NCBI GenBank assembly: GCA_029210625.1
Contig: JARGFU010000005.1
Location: forward strand, 62,001 to 126,000
Reading direction: 5' to 3'
Length of the DNA: 64,000 nucleotides
Source of the DNA: Deltaproteobacteria bacterium
GTDB lineage: Bacteria > Myxococcota > Myxococcia > SLRQ01
Part shown: positions 39,360-47,432 of the stretch, one piece after another
How positions within the stretch are numbered: position 1 is the stretch's first letter
Layout: the number at the start of each line of letters is the position of its first letter
Program-made: the position numbers and the translations under genes
Notes under the pieces: generated by a model
Told to the model about the DNA's origin: nothing
Database searches by the model: none
Seen by the model: the letters and a program-made list of their open reading frames with translations, nothing else

Positions 39360-40139
39360 CTAGCCCAGCGGGCCCCGGTGGATCGCCAGGGGCCCGGCGG
39401 CCTGGCAGGTGGGCATCAGCTCGATCCGGTTGATGTTCACGTGCGGCGGGAGGGTGGCCGACCAGAAGATCGTCTCGGCGATGTCATCGGGGGTGATCGG
39501 CTCGGTGCCGGCGTAGACCTTCTTCGCGGCCTCGGCGTCGCCGTGGAAGCGCACCACCGAGAACTCGCTCTCGCAGAGGCCCGGCTCGATGTTGGTCACC
39601 CTGACCGGCGTACCGAGGAGATCGGCGCGGAGGTTCAGGGAGAAGAGCTTCACGAAGGCCTTGGTGCCGCCATAGGCGTTGCCGCCGGGGTAGGGGTACT
39701 CGCCGGCGATGGAGCCGAGGTTGACGACGTGGCCCCGCTTGCGCTCGACCATGCCCGGCAGGACGGCGTGCGTGACGTAGGCCAGGCCCTTCACGTTGGT
39801 GTCGATCATCGTCTCCCAGTCCTGCCAGCTGGCGCGCTGGGCCGGGTCGAGGCCGAGGGCGAGGCCGGCGTTGTTCACCAGGACGTCGATCGCGGCGAAC
39901 TCGGCCGGCAGGCCCGCGAGGGCGGCGTCCACCCCGGGCAGGTCACAGACGTCCAGCTGCAGGGGGTGGCAGCGCTCGCCCAGCTCCGCGGCGAGGGCCT
40001 GGAGGCGCTCGAGGCGGCGCCCGGCGGCGACGACCCGGGCCCCCTCCCGCGCGAAGCGGCGGGCGGTGGCGGCGCCGAAGCCGGAGGTGGCGCCGGTGAC
40101 GAGGACGACGAGGCTCGAGGGATCGATCGTGGGGCTCAT
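39360..40139 (-). CDS. ydfG: YdfG-type NADP-dependent 3-hydroxy acid dehydrogenase (SDR)
   Basis: 259 residues, closely similar to E. coli YdfG along its length. It oxidises short 3-hydroxy acids (L-serine, L-allo-threonine, 3-hydroxypropionate) with NADP. Motifs: VTGATSGFGAATARRF, AAGRRLERLQ (NADP-preferring Arg pair), NNAGLALGLDPAQ, DWETMIDTNVKG, catalytic Ser in NLGSIAGEYPYPGGNAYGGTK (YxxxK is YGGTK), and IEPGLCESEFS. In contrast to the SDR at 2728, all catalytic residues are present. It is the last gene of a minus-strand group with two Usp genes, 10 bases after the single Usp. Confidence 0.93.
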   Translation of the reverse strand: MSPTIDPSSLVVLVTGATSGFGAATARRFAREGARVVAAGRRLERLQALAAELGERCHPLQLDVCDLPGVDAALAGLPAEFAAIDVLVNNAGLALGLDPAQRASWQDWETMIDTNVKGLAYVTHAVLPGMVERKRGHVVNLGSIAGEYPYPGGNAYGGTKAFVKLFSLNLRADLLGTPVRVTNIEPGLCESEFSVVRFHGDAEAAKKVYAGTEPITPDDIAETIFWSATLPPHVNINRIELMPTCQAAGPLAIHRGPLG

Positions 40140-40149
40140 CCCGGGCTTG

Positions 40150-40575
40150 TTACTGCGCCTCGCCGCTCTTCACCAGCAGGACGGAGGCCGGCGCCAGCAG
40201 GCCGATCTGGTAGCTCAAGGTCCCCCAGCTCCGCGCCGGGGTCGAAGGATCGATCCGGTGGGAGGCGAGCACGACCAGCGCGTGGTCCGCGGCTTGGGTC
40301 ACGATGACCTCCACCCTGCGTCCCGCCTCGATCACGACCTCCGGCGCGCAGCCCTCGGCCTCCAGGGTCCGGGCGTGCGCCCCGAGCTGCTCGTGGGCGG
40401 CGCGCTCCAGCCGCGCGTAGAAGGCGGGCTCCTCCTCCCGGGACAGGCCGGGGATGAGCTCGACCACGTGGAGGAGGGTGAGCCGGCCACCCGGAGCGAG
40501 CAGGCTCGCGGCGAGCCGGAGCGCCTCGGTGTTGCGGTCGGAGAGATCGAGGGGAACGAGGATGGAGGAGAACAT
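40150..40575 (-). CDS. Universal stress protein, single UspA domain
   Basis: 141 residues. One UspA fold: SSILVPLDLSDRNTEALRLA at the N-terminus, LTLLHVVELIPG, and a C-terminal HALVVLASHRI ... IGLLAPASVLLVK. The ATP-binding G-2x-G-9x-G(S/T) motif is absent (ASHRIDPSTPARSWGT), so it is probably of the non-nucleotide-binding type. The SD AAGAAGGAGCC precedes the ATG. It lies 25 bases after the triple-Usp gene and 10 bases before ydfG on the same strand, so the three are probably one stress or redox operon. Confidence 0.92.
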   Translation of the reverse strand: MFSSILVPLDLSDRNTEALRLAASLLAPGGRLTLLHVVELIPGLSREEEPAFYARLERAAHEQLGAHARTLEAEGCAPEVVIEAGRRVEVIVTQAADHALVVLASHRIDPSTPARSWGTLSYQIGLLAPASVLLVKSGEAQ

Positions 40576-40600
40576 GCGGCTCCTTCTTTTGAGCTTCGGC

Positions 40601-41953
40601 TCACTCGGGGAAGGCGTGCACCACCATCACCGGGCGCTCGCTGTGGCGGAGCACCCACTCCGCGACCGAGCCGACCAGGGAGCGGCGTCCGGGCCGGCTG
40701 TGGGCACCGATGACCAGCGCGTCGGCCCCCAGGCGCTCGGCCAGGGCGACGATCTCGCGGCCGGGCTCCCCGCCCTCGATGACCTCCAGGCGGACCTCCT
40801 GCACCAGCTCCTCGGCGTCGGCGGGGATCAGGGCCTCGAAGCGCTCGCGCAGCAGGTCCCTGGCGTCGTCGTCGAGGACGCTCTGTTCGGGGGCGCGGAT
40901 CGGGCCGGGCACCACGTGGCAGACCTCCACCTCGCCGCAGGGCTCGGTCATGGCGATGGCGTGGGCCAGCACCCGGGAGGCGGCGTCGTCCACGTCGAGG
41001 GCGGCGATCACCTTCGAGTAGCGGGGCATATGCTCCAGCGCCTGGCCGACCTGCGGCTCGCAGATGCAGGCGACGGGGACCTCGGAGCGGGCCAGGAGCC
41101 GGTGGGCGACCGAGCCGCTCCAGAGGCGGGAGAGGAAGCCCCGGTGGTGGTGGCCGATGACGACGAGATCGGCCTGCTGGCGCTCGGACCAGTGGCTCAG
41201 GGGGTAGCTCACGCTGCCGATGCTGGGGGTGACGTGCACCTTCACGCTGCCCTCGCCGGGCAGCTCGCCCAGCCGGCGCTCGATCTCCCGGGCGACGATC
41301 TCCGCCACCTCGGGGTCGGCGTCGGTGAAGGTCCGCCGGCCGCGGAGCCCGAGGCGGGCGTACTCCACCGGCGGCCAGTAGAGGTGGAGGAGGGTGATGT
41401 CGCAGGGCCCCAGGGTGCGCAGGGTGTGCAGCCAGCGCATCGCCGCGCCGCTGGCCTGGGTGAGGTCGACGCCGCAGAGCACCCGCAGGTTGCGCTCTCC
41501 CCGGGCCCAGTTGGCGAAGCCGTCGTGCTTGCCGCGCACCACCAGCACCGGCCGATCCGCCCGCTCGACCAGGCGGTCGGCCACGCTGCCCAGGGGGAAG
41601 TGCTCGGTGGTGCGCCCCCCCCGGCTGCCGACCACGATCAGATCGGCCTCGTGGTCCTCGGCGAGGGTGACCATGCCCAGGGGGATGGTCCCGTCGATGG
41701 CCTGGGTGGAGACCGGGAGCCCCTCTTCGCGCAGGGGGAGGGCGAGGTTCTCCAGGGTCTCCTCGATGCCGCGCCGGAGGGTGCGGTTGAGCTCGATGGC
41801 GGTGGAGGCCTCGAGGACGGCCTGGGTGGGGACGGGCGGGTTGTAGACGTGGGCGAGGAGCAGCTCTCCCTTCGCCCGGCGGCAGAGATCGACGGCGACC
41901 TCGAGGGCAGCGCCGGCCGTCTCCGAGAAGTCGATGCCACAGAGGATCTTCAT
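40601..41953 (-). CDS. Triple-domain universal stress protein
   Basis: 450 residues from ATG 41953, with GGGAGGTACGCC as SD; upstream in-frame codons are ignored. Three UspA units in tandem: 1-145 (MKILCGIDFSETAGAA to RPVLVV), about 155-300 (LRVLCGVDLTQASGAA to VPVACI) and about 310-450 (SKVIAALDVDDAASRV to RPVMVV). Unit 1 has the full ATP motif G-SR-G-9x-GS. Unit 2 has His in place of the second Gly, and unit 3 is one residue shorter in this loop. So one intact and two degenerate nucleotide sites are predicted. Tandem pairs are common; triples are rare. Cytoplasmic; promoter not clear. Confidence 0.92.
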   Translation of the reverse strand: MKILCGIDFSETAGAALEVAVDLCRRAKGELLLAHVYNPPVPTQAVLEASTAIELNRTLRRGIEETLENLALPLREEGLPVSTQAIDGTIPLGMVTLAEDHEADLIVVGSRGGRTTEHFPLGSVADRLVERADRPVLVVRGKHDGFANWARGERNLRVLCGVDLTQASGAAMRWLHTLRTLGPCDITLLHLYWPPVEYARLGLRGRRTFTDADPEVAEIVAREIERRLGELPGEGSVKVHVTPSIGSVSYPLSHWSERQQADLVVIGHHHRGFLSRLWSGSVAHRLLARSEVPVACICEPQVGQALEHMPRYSKVIAALDVDDAASRVLAHAIAMTEPCGEVEVCHVVPGPIRAPEQSVLDDDARDLLRERFEALIPADAEELVQEVRLEVIEGGEPGREIVALAERLGADALVIGAHSRPGRRSLVGSVAEWVLRHSERPVMVVHAFPE

Positions 41954-42066
41954 GGCGTACCTCCCTTGTCGGCGCGCTCGAGCGACGGATGAGCGGTGCG
42001 AGCGAGGAGGGCGAGCCGGCCGCGAGGGCGCGTCTACTTGAACTTTCGACCCTGCCCACAACCTAG

Positions 42067-42093
42067 GCCGGGCAGGGCCGCTGTCAGCCCGGC
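42067..42093 (-). terminator. Terminator-like hairpin after the TPR membrane protein
   Basis: GCCGGGC (42087-42093 side) and its complement (42067-42073) form a 7-base stem with a 13-base loop directly after the stop of the minus-strand gene at 42095. No U-tract. Confidence 0.4.
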
Positions 42094-42094
42094 G

Positions 42095-42817
42095 TCAGGC
42101 CGCCTCGATGGCCTCGCGGAAGGGGCTGTGCTTCATGCGCTTGCGGGCCAGCGCCACCTGATGGGCAGCCGCCTCGCCCTCATCGAGGGCCGCGAGCACC
42201 CGGGAGTAGATCCAGGGACGCTCGGCGGGCACGGGCAGGTCGGCGGTGGGATCCCGCTCCAGGGAGCGGGCGATGGCCTCGCGGGCCTCCTCGTTGCGCC
42301 CCAGCTTGTGGAGGCAGAGGCCGCGCACGTAGTCGAGGATCCCCTCCTCGGGGAGCATGGAGAGGGCCGACTCGGCCTCCTCCAGCGCCTGCTCCAGGTC
42401 CTGCCCCAGGTGAGCGCGGCAGTAGGCGCGGTTCGCCACCACCAGGGCCCGGGTGCCCTCCTTGAAGCTGCCCACCCGCGCGCTCTCCAGGTTCTCCAGG
42501 GCGCGCTCGAAGCGGCCCATGGCGATCTGCACCATCGCGACGTCGATGCCCGCGATGTGCCGGATCTTGGGGGAGGGCGCCGACTCGCGGATCGCCACCG
42601 CGAGATCCAGGGCGCGCTGGAAGCGTCCCCAGCGCACGTAGATCGGGATCATCGTCGCCTGCGCGCTCATCGCCAGGGGGATCGAGATCGCCAGCCAGCC
42701 CGCCGCCAGGAGCCAGGTCACCCAGCCCAGGTCCGAGTCCAGGGCGAGCCCGACCACCACGGCCAGGCCGCCGAGCATCACCACGAGGGCCTCGAGATTC
42801 CACAGGCGGGTGAACAC
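42095..42817 (-). CDS. Membrane-anchored TPR protein
   Basis: 240 residues from a GTG start. Two hydrophobic helices at about 9-27 (LEALVVMLGGLAVVVGLAL) and 33-52 (VTWLLAAGWLAISIPLAM) anchor it in the inner membrane. The rest is three to four TPR-like helix pairs (WGRFQRALDLAVAIRES, MGRFERALENLESARV, DLEQALEEAESALSML, LGRNEEAREAIARSLERD). It has no enzyme motif and probably acts in protein-protein contacts. The gap to the divergent barrel gene is only 50 bases, so both promoters overlap there. Confidence 0.82.
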   Translation of the reverse strand: MFTRLWNLEALVVMLGGLAVVVGLALDSDLGWVTWLLAAGWLAISIPLAMSAQATMIPIYVRWGRFQRALDLAVAIRESAPSPKIRHIAGIDVAMVQIAMGRFERALENLESARVGSFKEGTRALVVANRAYCRAHLGQDLEQALEEAESALSMLPEEGILDYVRGLCLHKLGRNEEAREAIARSLERDPTADLPVPAERPWIYSRVLAALDEGEAAAHQVALARKRMKHSPFREAIEAA

Positions 42818-42853
42818 GGGCCCACCATAGCACCGGCCCGCTGGGGGGTGGGT

Positions 42854-42859
42854 TAGACT
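42854..42859 (+). promoter_or_regulatory. -10 box TAGACT of the barrel-cytochrome operon, apparently leaderless
   Basis: TAGACT ends 8 bases before ATG 42868 and there is no SD. No good -35 is visible; the region also holds the divergent promoter of the TPR gene. Confidence 0.4.
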
Positions 42860-42867
42860 CCTCCATC

Positions 42868-44268
42868 ATGGTCGGACGAGGGAGCAGGCACGCAGCCTTC
42901 ATCGCGGTGGCGCTGCTCTCGCTCGCGCCGCCCGCCGCCGCGCTCGCCGCCTCCTTCCGCCTGGAGGCGCGCAGCGAGGCCTTCCTCTCCTCGCTGCCCG
43001 CGTGGCCCACCCGCCACGACGAGGTGGTGCTCCTGGGCCGCGATCCCCTGAGCCTGCGCCTGGATCTCTTCGGGGCGGAGCTCGTCGCCGGGCAGCAGCT
43101 CGACCTGGTCTCCTCCCTGCGCCTGGGGACCGATCTGGGCTGGCGCCTCGGAGAGGCCGAGGCCCTCGACGGCGCCGACCGCCACCGCGCCGAGGCCCTG
43201 CTCCTCTCCCTGCGCTGGCGGCTGCCGCGCCTGGGCCTGGAGCTGCAGGTGGGGCGGCAGCTCGAGCTGGCCGCGGTGCGCCCCCGCTACTTCGACGGCG
43301 CTCACCTGCGCTGGCGCTGGTCCTGGCTGGAGGTGGAGAGCTTCGCCGGCCTCTCGGTGAAGGACGGCAGCCTCCTGGGGCCCTCGACCTTCGAGGCGGA
43401 CGGCGTGCGCTCCAGCGACGCGGCCCTCGCCGGGAGGGTGGACGAGGCCGCCTGGCCCTTCGTGCTCACCGAGGAGCACGCCGCCCCCACGCTACTGGTG
43501 GGGACGGGCGCCGGCGTCGCCCACCCCCGCCACGGCCGCCTCCTGGCGGGCGTCGAGCAGGCGAGCTCGGCCGGGAGCGTGGATCATCGCCTCTTCACCT
43601 TGCAGGGTGAGGGTCACCTCCACGGCGGCCACCTCGGCACCGCGCTGGCCTGGGATCTGGTCCAGGCCGAGCTCGAGCTCCTCGATCTCCAGCTGGGCTG
43701 GCGCCTGGCCGGGGCGGGGCGCCTCTCGGTCTTCCACCGGCGCAGCCGCCCGACCTTCGACGGCGACTCGATCTGGAACCTCTTCGTCCGGGGCGACCGA
43801 GACACCACCGGCGTGAGCTGGCGCTCACCGCCCTCCCGGCGCCTGCGCGGCGGCCTCTCCTTCCACGACACCCGCCTCTCGGATCCCGTGCAGGCCACCG
43901 CCGAGCACGTCCTCGGCCTTCGGGCGCACCTGGGCTACGGGGCCAGCGCGCGGCTGCGCCTGCAGGCGAGCGGGACCCTCGAGTCGGGGGGCAGCGGCAC
44001 CCGCGGCTACCTCGTCCTCGGGGGCCGCGCCCGCCTCGACCGGCGCCTCGGGGCGCAGGTGGATCTGGCCGCCGGCTGGCTCGACGATCCCGGGCGCCTG
44101 CAGGGGCTGGTGCTGGGCTCGCGCTCGGGCCTCACCTACCGCTTCGACGAGAGCGCACGGGCCGGCCTCGCCCTGGAGCTGAACCACAGCCCGCTCTCCC
44201 GCCTCGACCTGCGGGTCCTCGGCCGCCTCGAGGTGGGCCTCGACGTCTTCTGGGGAGGTCGCGAGTGA
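42868..44268 (+). CDS. Outer-membrane beta-barrel (porin-like) protein of a cytochrome operon
   Basis: 466 residues with a signal peptide (HAAFIAVALLSLAPPAAALA). The mature chain is almost entirely short amphipathic strands with aromatic girdles (LRWRWSWLEVESFAGLS, HLGTALAWDLVQAELELLDL, LQLGWRLAGAGRLSVFHRRS), up to the C-terminus LRVLGRLEVGLDVFWGGRE, so about 20-24 strands are possible. No Cys-His motif. Its stop overlaps the GTG of the 13-heme cytochrome (GTGA). By analogy to MtrB, OmbB and ExtB, it could sheath the cytochrome across the outer membrane; this is inference from context, since no sequence match to those porins can be claimed by eye. Confidence 0.82.
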   Translation: MVGRGSRHAAFIAVALLSLAPPAAALAASFRLEARSEAFLSSLPAWPTRHDEVVLLGRDPLSLRLDLFGAELVAGQQLDLVSSLRLGTDLGWRLGEAEALDGADRHRAEALLLSLRWRLPRLGLELQVGRQLELAAVRPRYFDGAHLRWRWSWLEVESFAGLSVKDGSLLGPSTFEADGVRSSDAALAGRVDEAAWPFVLTEEHAAPTLLVGTGAGVAHPRHGRLLAGVEQASSAGSVDHRLFTLQGEGHLHGGHLGTALAWDLVQAELELLDLQLGWRLAGAGRLSVFHRRSRPTFDGDSIWNLFVRGDRDTTGVSWRSPPSRRLRGGLSFHDTRLSDPVQATAEHVLGLRAHLGYGASARLRLQASGTLESGGSGTRGYLVLGGRARLDRRLGAQVDLAAGWLDDPGRLQGLVLGSRSGLTYRFDESARAGLALELNHSPLSRLDLRVLGRLEVGLDVFWGGRE

Positions 44269-45542
44269 GGCGCTCCACCGCCCTGGCGCTCGCCGCCGCC
44301 CTCGCCCTCGCGGCGGCCCCGGCGCGAGCCGAGCCCTCCCGGGCGGTCTATCCGCCCCAGCGGATCGAGCTGCGCTTCTTCCACGACCGCCACCTCGCCA
44401 CCGGGATCCTCGGCTGCACCGACTGCCACCCGGCGAAGGAGAGCCGTCGCTCGGGGGACCGCCTGCTCCCGGGCCACCCGACCTGTGGGAAGTGTCATGC
44501 GGTCACCGCGCCCGAGCCCGCGCCCGTGGCCGACCCCGGACCCCAGCCCGAGCCCGATCCCATGCTCGCCTTCTACGGCGCGCCCCCGGCGCCCGAGCCG
44601 CCGCCGCCGGCGAACGACTGCAGCCTCTGCCACCCGCGCGTGAAGGAGGGGAGGGCGCCCGTGCCCCTCACCCTGCCCGAGCCGAACCTGCGCTTCTCCC
44701 ACGCGGCGCACCTCGCGAAGGGGGTCACCTGCGAGCGTTGCCACGGCGAGGTCTCGGCCCTGGCCCTCGCGACCCGCGATCAGCTCCCCCGCATGGCGAC
44801 CTGCCTCGAGTGCCACACCCGGCCCGGGCAGGCCCCCGGCCGCGCCTCCTCGGACTGCGCCACCTGCCACCTCTCCCGCCCCGGCGGCGGCCTGCGCACC
44901 ACCTTCCCCTCGGGGCGCCTCGTGCCCACCGAGGCCTTCCCCTCCCTGGCCCACGACGAGGCCTTCCGCCACCAGCACGCCGGGCCGGCGCGCAGCCAGC
45001 AGGCCCTCTGCGCCGGCTGCCACGCCGAGACCGAGTGCCTCGACTGCCACGCCGGCACCCTCAAGCCCTTCGGCCTCCACCCGGCGGACTGGCTGGCCCT
45101 CCATCCCCTCGCCGCGCGGCAGGCGAGCCTCTCCTGCGACGGCTGCCACCGCTCCCAGAGCTTCTGCGTCACCTGCCACGAGCGCCTCGGCCTCGGCCGC
45201 GACGCCCCCACCGGCCGGGTGCGGGGCGCGCCCCCCGGCGACGAGCCCACCTTCCGGGCGGCCAACACCAACCTGCGCGTCCACCCGGTGGGCTGGGCGG
45301 ACTTCGACGCCGCCGCCAGCCCCGATCACCACAGCGTCCACGCCCGCCGGAACATCGAGGCCTGCGTCTCCTGCCACCGCGAGGAGACCTGCCTGGGCTG
45401 CCACGCCGGCCTCGAGCGCGGGGGGAGCGGCGTCAGCCCCCACCCGGCCTCGGTGCTCGAGCGCTGTGACGCCCTCTTCCGGGCCACCCCGAGGGCCTGC
45501 GCCAAGTGCCACGACACCTCCGCGGGGGCCCCCTGCCCATGA
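44265..45542 (+). CDS. Periplasmic or outer-membrane multiheme cytochrome c with 13 CxxCH motifs
   Basis: 425 residues with a Sec signal (LALAAALALAAAPARA). Thirteen covalent heme-binding motifs are visible, in order: CTDCH, CGKCH, CSLCH, CERCH, CLECH, CATCH, CAGCH, CLDCH, CDGCH, CVTCH, CVSCH, CLGCH, CAKCH. Extra His residues (FFHDRHLATG, FSHAAHLAKG, HPADWLALHPLAA) can serve as distal ligands, as in cytochrome c3/c7-like folds. A Pro-rich insert (about 85-115) separates hemes 2 and 3. No CxxCK motif, so no NrfA-type catalytic heme. Likely role: electron transfer, possibly across the outer membrane with the neighbouring barrel. It is coupled on both sides by 4-base overlaps. Confidence 0.95.
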   Translation: MRRSTALALAAALALAAAPARAEPSRAVYPPQRIELRFFHDRHLATGILGCTDCHPAKESRRSGDRLLPGHPTCGKCHAVTAPEPAPVADPGPQPEPDPMLAFYGAPPAPEPPPPANDCSLCHPRVKEGRAPVPLTLPEPNLRFSHAAHLAKGVTCERCHGEVSALALATRDQLPRMATCLECHTRPGQAPGRASSDCATCHLSRPGGGLRTTFPSGRLVPTEAFPSLAHDEAFRHQHAGPARSQQALCAGCHAETECLDCHAGTLKPFGLHPADWLALHPLAARQASLSCDGCHRSQSFCVTCHERLGLGRDAPTGRVRGAPPGDEPTFRAANTNLRVHPVGWADFDAAASPDHHSVHARRNIEACVSCHREETCLGCHAGLERGGSGVSPHPASVLERCDALFRATPRACAKCHDTSAGAPCP

Positions 45543-46285
45543 CGCGGGCGATCCCGCTGCGCGCCCCGCTCGCGCTCCTCGTCCTGGCCGGCGGCTGCCT
45601 GGAGCCCGGCGCGTCCCCCTTCGGCGCCCGCGACGAGGAGGCGCCCCTGCTGGTCGCGAGCGTCCCCTTCGAGGGGGCCCTGCGGGTGCCCCCGGACGCC
45701 GAGCTCTACCTCTCCTTCTCGGAGCCCCTGGCCGAGGGGCAACCCACGCCCGGGCAGGTCCAGCTGCGCTCGGGCGAGCTGGTGGTCCCGGTCTCCATCG
45801 ACCATCCGCGGCCGGGCCTGGTGCGCCTGCTCCCGGGTGAGCCCCTCCACCGGGGCCTGCGCTACAACCTCGGCCTCGCGAACAGCCTCCACGACCCGGC
45901 CTTCAACCCCCTCGATCCCGCGTCGCCCCGCAACCTCGGCTTCACCGTCGCCACCGCGGACGACCCCCTGCAGGTCGTCGCCACCGAGCCCGGCGAGGGC
46001 GCGCAGGGGGTCGCCCGGCGCCTCGAGATCACCCTCGACTTCGACGTCCCCCTCTCGACCCTCACCCTCGACCGCGCCCACTTCGTGCTCGAGGACGAGG
46101 CGGGGAGCAGCGTCGGCCTGCGAGCGGCCCTCGACGACGCCGAGCCCCGGCGGGTGATCCTGACCCCCTTCGCCGAGCTCCCGGCGGACACCCTCCTCAC
46201 GCTCACGGTGACACCCGGGCTGCGGGATGTTCAGAGCCGCCACCTCGCGGTAGCGTTCGTCCTCACCTTCCGCACCGCGCCGTAG
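45539..46285 (+). CDS. Ig-like (Big_5/SbsA-type) lipoprotein of the cytochrome operon
   Basis: 248 residues. ATG 45539 sits in the cytochrome stop (ATGA). The lipobox LAGGC follows a short signal, so the protein is lipidated. Two Ig-like modules are visible: VASVPFEGALRVPPDAELYLSFSE with GLRYNLGLANSLHD, and VVATEPGEGAQGVARRLEITLDFD with LPADTLLTLTVTPGLRD. This bacterial Ig-like pattern is often seen on surface proteins next to extracellular cytochromes. No heme motif. It may help surface exposure or docking of the cytochrome (inference). The asparaginase starts 16 bases later. Confidence 0.85.
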   Translation: MTRAIPLRAPLALLVLAGGCLEPGASPFGARDEEAPLLVASVPFEGALRVPPDAELYLSFSEPLAEGQPTPGQVQLRSGELVVPVSIDHPRPGLVRLLPGEPLHRGLRYNLGLANSLHDPAFNPLDPASPRNLGFTVATADDPLQVVATEPGEGAQGVARRLEITLDFDVPLSTLTLDRAHFVLEDEAGSSVGLRAALDDAEPRRVILTPFAELPADTLLTLTVTPGLRDVQSRHLAVAFVLTFRTAP

Positions 46286-46301
46286 CCACCGGAGACCCAC
46301 C

Positions 46302-47327
46302 ATGACCAGGCGTCGCGTCTGCATCCTGAACACCGGCGGCACCATCGGGATGGTGCGCACCGAGCGCGGCTACGCCCCCCAGGCCGACTTCCTCCGCCAG
46401 TACCTCGCGGCGATGCCGGAGCTGGCCTCCGAGGAGATGCCCGAGTGGCAGCTGACCAACCTCGAGCCCATCCTCGACAGCGCGGACATGCGCCCCCGGG
46501 ACTGGCTGCGCATCGCCCGGGCGGTGGCCGAGCGCTCGGGCCAGTGCGACGGCTTCGTGGTGGTCCACGGCACCGACACCATGACCTACAGCGCCTCGGC
46601 GCTCTCGTTCCTGCTGCCCGAGCTCGACCACCCGGTGATCTTCACCGGCTCCCAGCTGCCGCTCTCGCACCTGCGCTCCGACGGCCGCTCGCACCTGATC
46701 ACCGCGCTGCTGCTGGCCGCCGAGCCGGCGATCAACGAGGTGGGGATCTACTTCAGCGGCCGCCTCCTGCGCGGCAACCGCGCCCAGAAGGTGAGCGCCG
46801 ACGGCTTCGTCGCCTTCGCCAGTGGCAACCTCCCGCCCCTGGCCATGGTGGGCACCCGGATCCAGCTGCGGCACCGCCTCCTGCGGCCGAAGGGAGCGGG
46901 GATCACCGAGCCTCCGAGCCTCGCGCGCGCCCCGGAGGTGATCTCCCTGCGCCTCTTCCCCGGGCTGGACGCCCACCTGCTGCGCCGGATCCTCGAGCCC
47001 CCCACCGAGGGGGTGGTCCTCGAGACCTACGGCGTCGGCAACTTCCCGAGCCAGGACGCCGAGCTGCTCCGGGTGGTCCGCGAGGCCTGCGAGCGCGGCG
47101 TCGTGGTCGTCAACTGCACCCAGACCCACCAGGGCGCGGTCCAGGCCGGGCAGTACAGCACCGGCAAGGCCCTGGCCGACTGCGGCGCGGTGAGCGGGCG
47201 GGACATGACCCCGGAGGCGGCGCTGACCAAGCTCTTCGTCTTGCTGGGTCGGGGCCTGCCGCCGGAAGCAGTGCGCCAGGAGATCGGCCGCGATCTCGCC
47301 GGTGAGCTGACCGTCGAGACCGACTGA
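46302..47327 (+). CDS. ansA: Cytoplasmic L-asparaginase (type I)
   Basis: Hydrolyses L-asparagine to aspartate and ammonia. 341 residues with no signal peptide, which favours the cytoplasmic type I enzyme. First catalytic Thr is residue 14 in LNTGGTIGM; the second Thr-Asp pair is in VVVHGTDTMTYSASAL. Further family motifs: PVIFTGSQLPL, YFSGRLLRGNRAQKV (Lys) and LETYGVGNFP. It lies 16 bases after the cytochrome-operon lipoprotein and could be co-transcribed, with no obvious functional link. The stop codon begins a heptamer array. Confidence 0.94.
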   Translation: MTRRRVCILNTGGTIGMVRTERGYAPQADFLRQYLAAMPELASEEMPEWQLTNLEPILDSADMRPRDWLRIARAVAERSGQCDGFVVVHGTDTMTYSASALSFLLPELDHPVIFTGSQLPLSHLRSDGRSHLITALLLAAEPAINEVGIYFSGRLLRGNRAQKVSADGFVAFASGNLPPLAMVGTRIQLRHRLLRPKGAGITEPPSLARAPEVISLRLFPGLDAHLLRRILEPPTEGVVLETYGVGNFPSQDAELLRVVREACERGVVVVNCTQTHQGAVQAGQYSTGKALADCGAVSGRDMTPEAALTKLFVLLGRGLPPEAVRQEIGRDLAGELTVETD

Positions 47328-47353
47328 CAGCTGACAGCTAATAGCTGATAGCC
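47325..47353 (+). repeat. Heptamer (AGCT-core) array at the 3' end of ansA
   Basis: Four units of 7 bases (TGACAGC, TGACAGC, TAATAGC, TGATAGC) start with the TGA stop codon of ansA itself. They belong to the same family as the arrays at 35.47, 48.13 and 53.06 kb. Confidence 0.75.
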
Positions 47354-47386
47354 TCAGGTCACGCGGTCGCGCGCGATCAGCGCGCG

Positions 47387-47392
47387 TAGAGT
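47387..47392 (+). promoter_or_regulatory. -10 box TAGAGT upstream of the DUF2007-like gene
   Basis: TAGAGT lies 40 bases before ATG 47433, which has an SD (AAGGGGGAGAG). No clear -35. Confidence 0.35.
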
Positions 47393-47432
47393 AGATGTAG
47401 CAGTCCCACTCGAGCACCCAAGGGGGAGAGCG

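Noticed and set aside
41954-42061. N-terminal extension of the triple Usp protein
   Set aside because: Basic, non-Usp sequence in the promoter region; ATG 41953 has an SD and the canonical Usp N-terminus.
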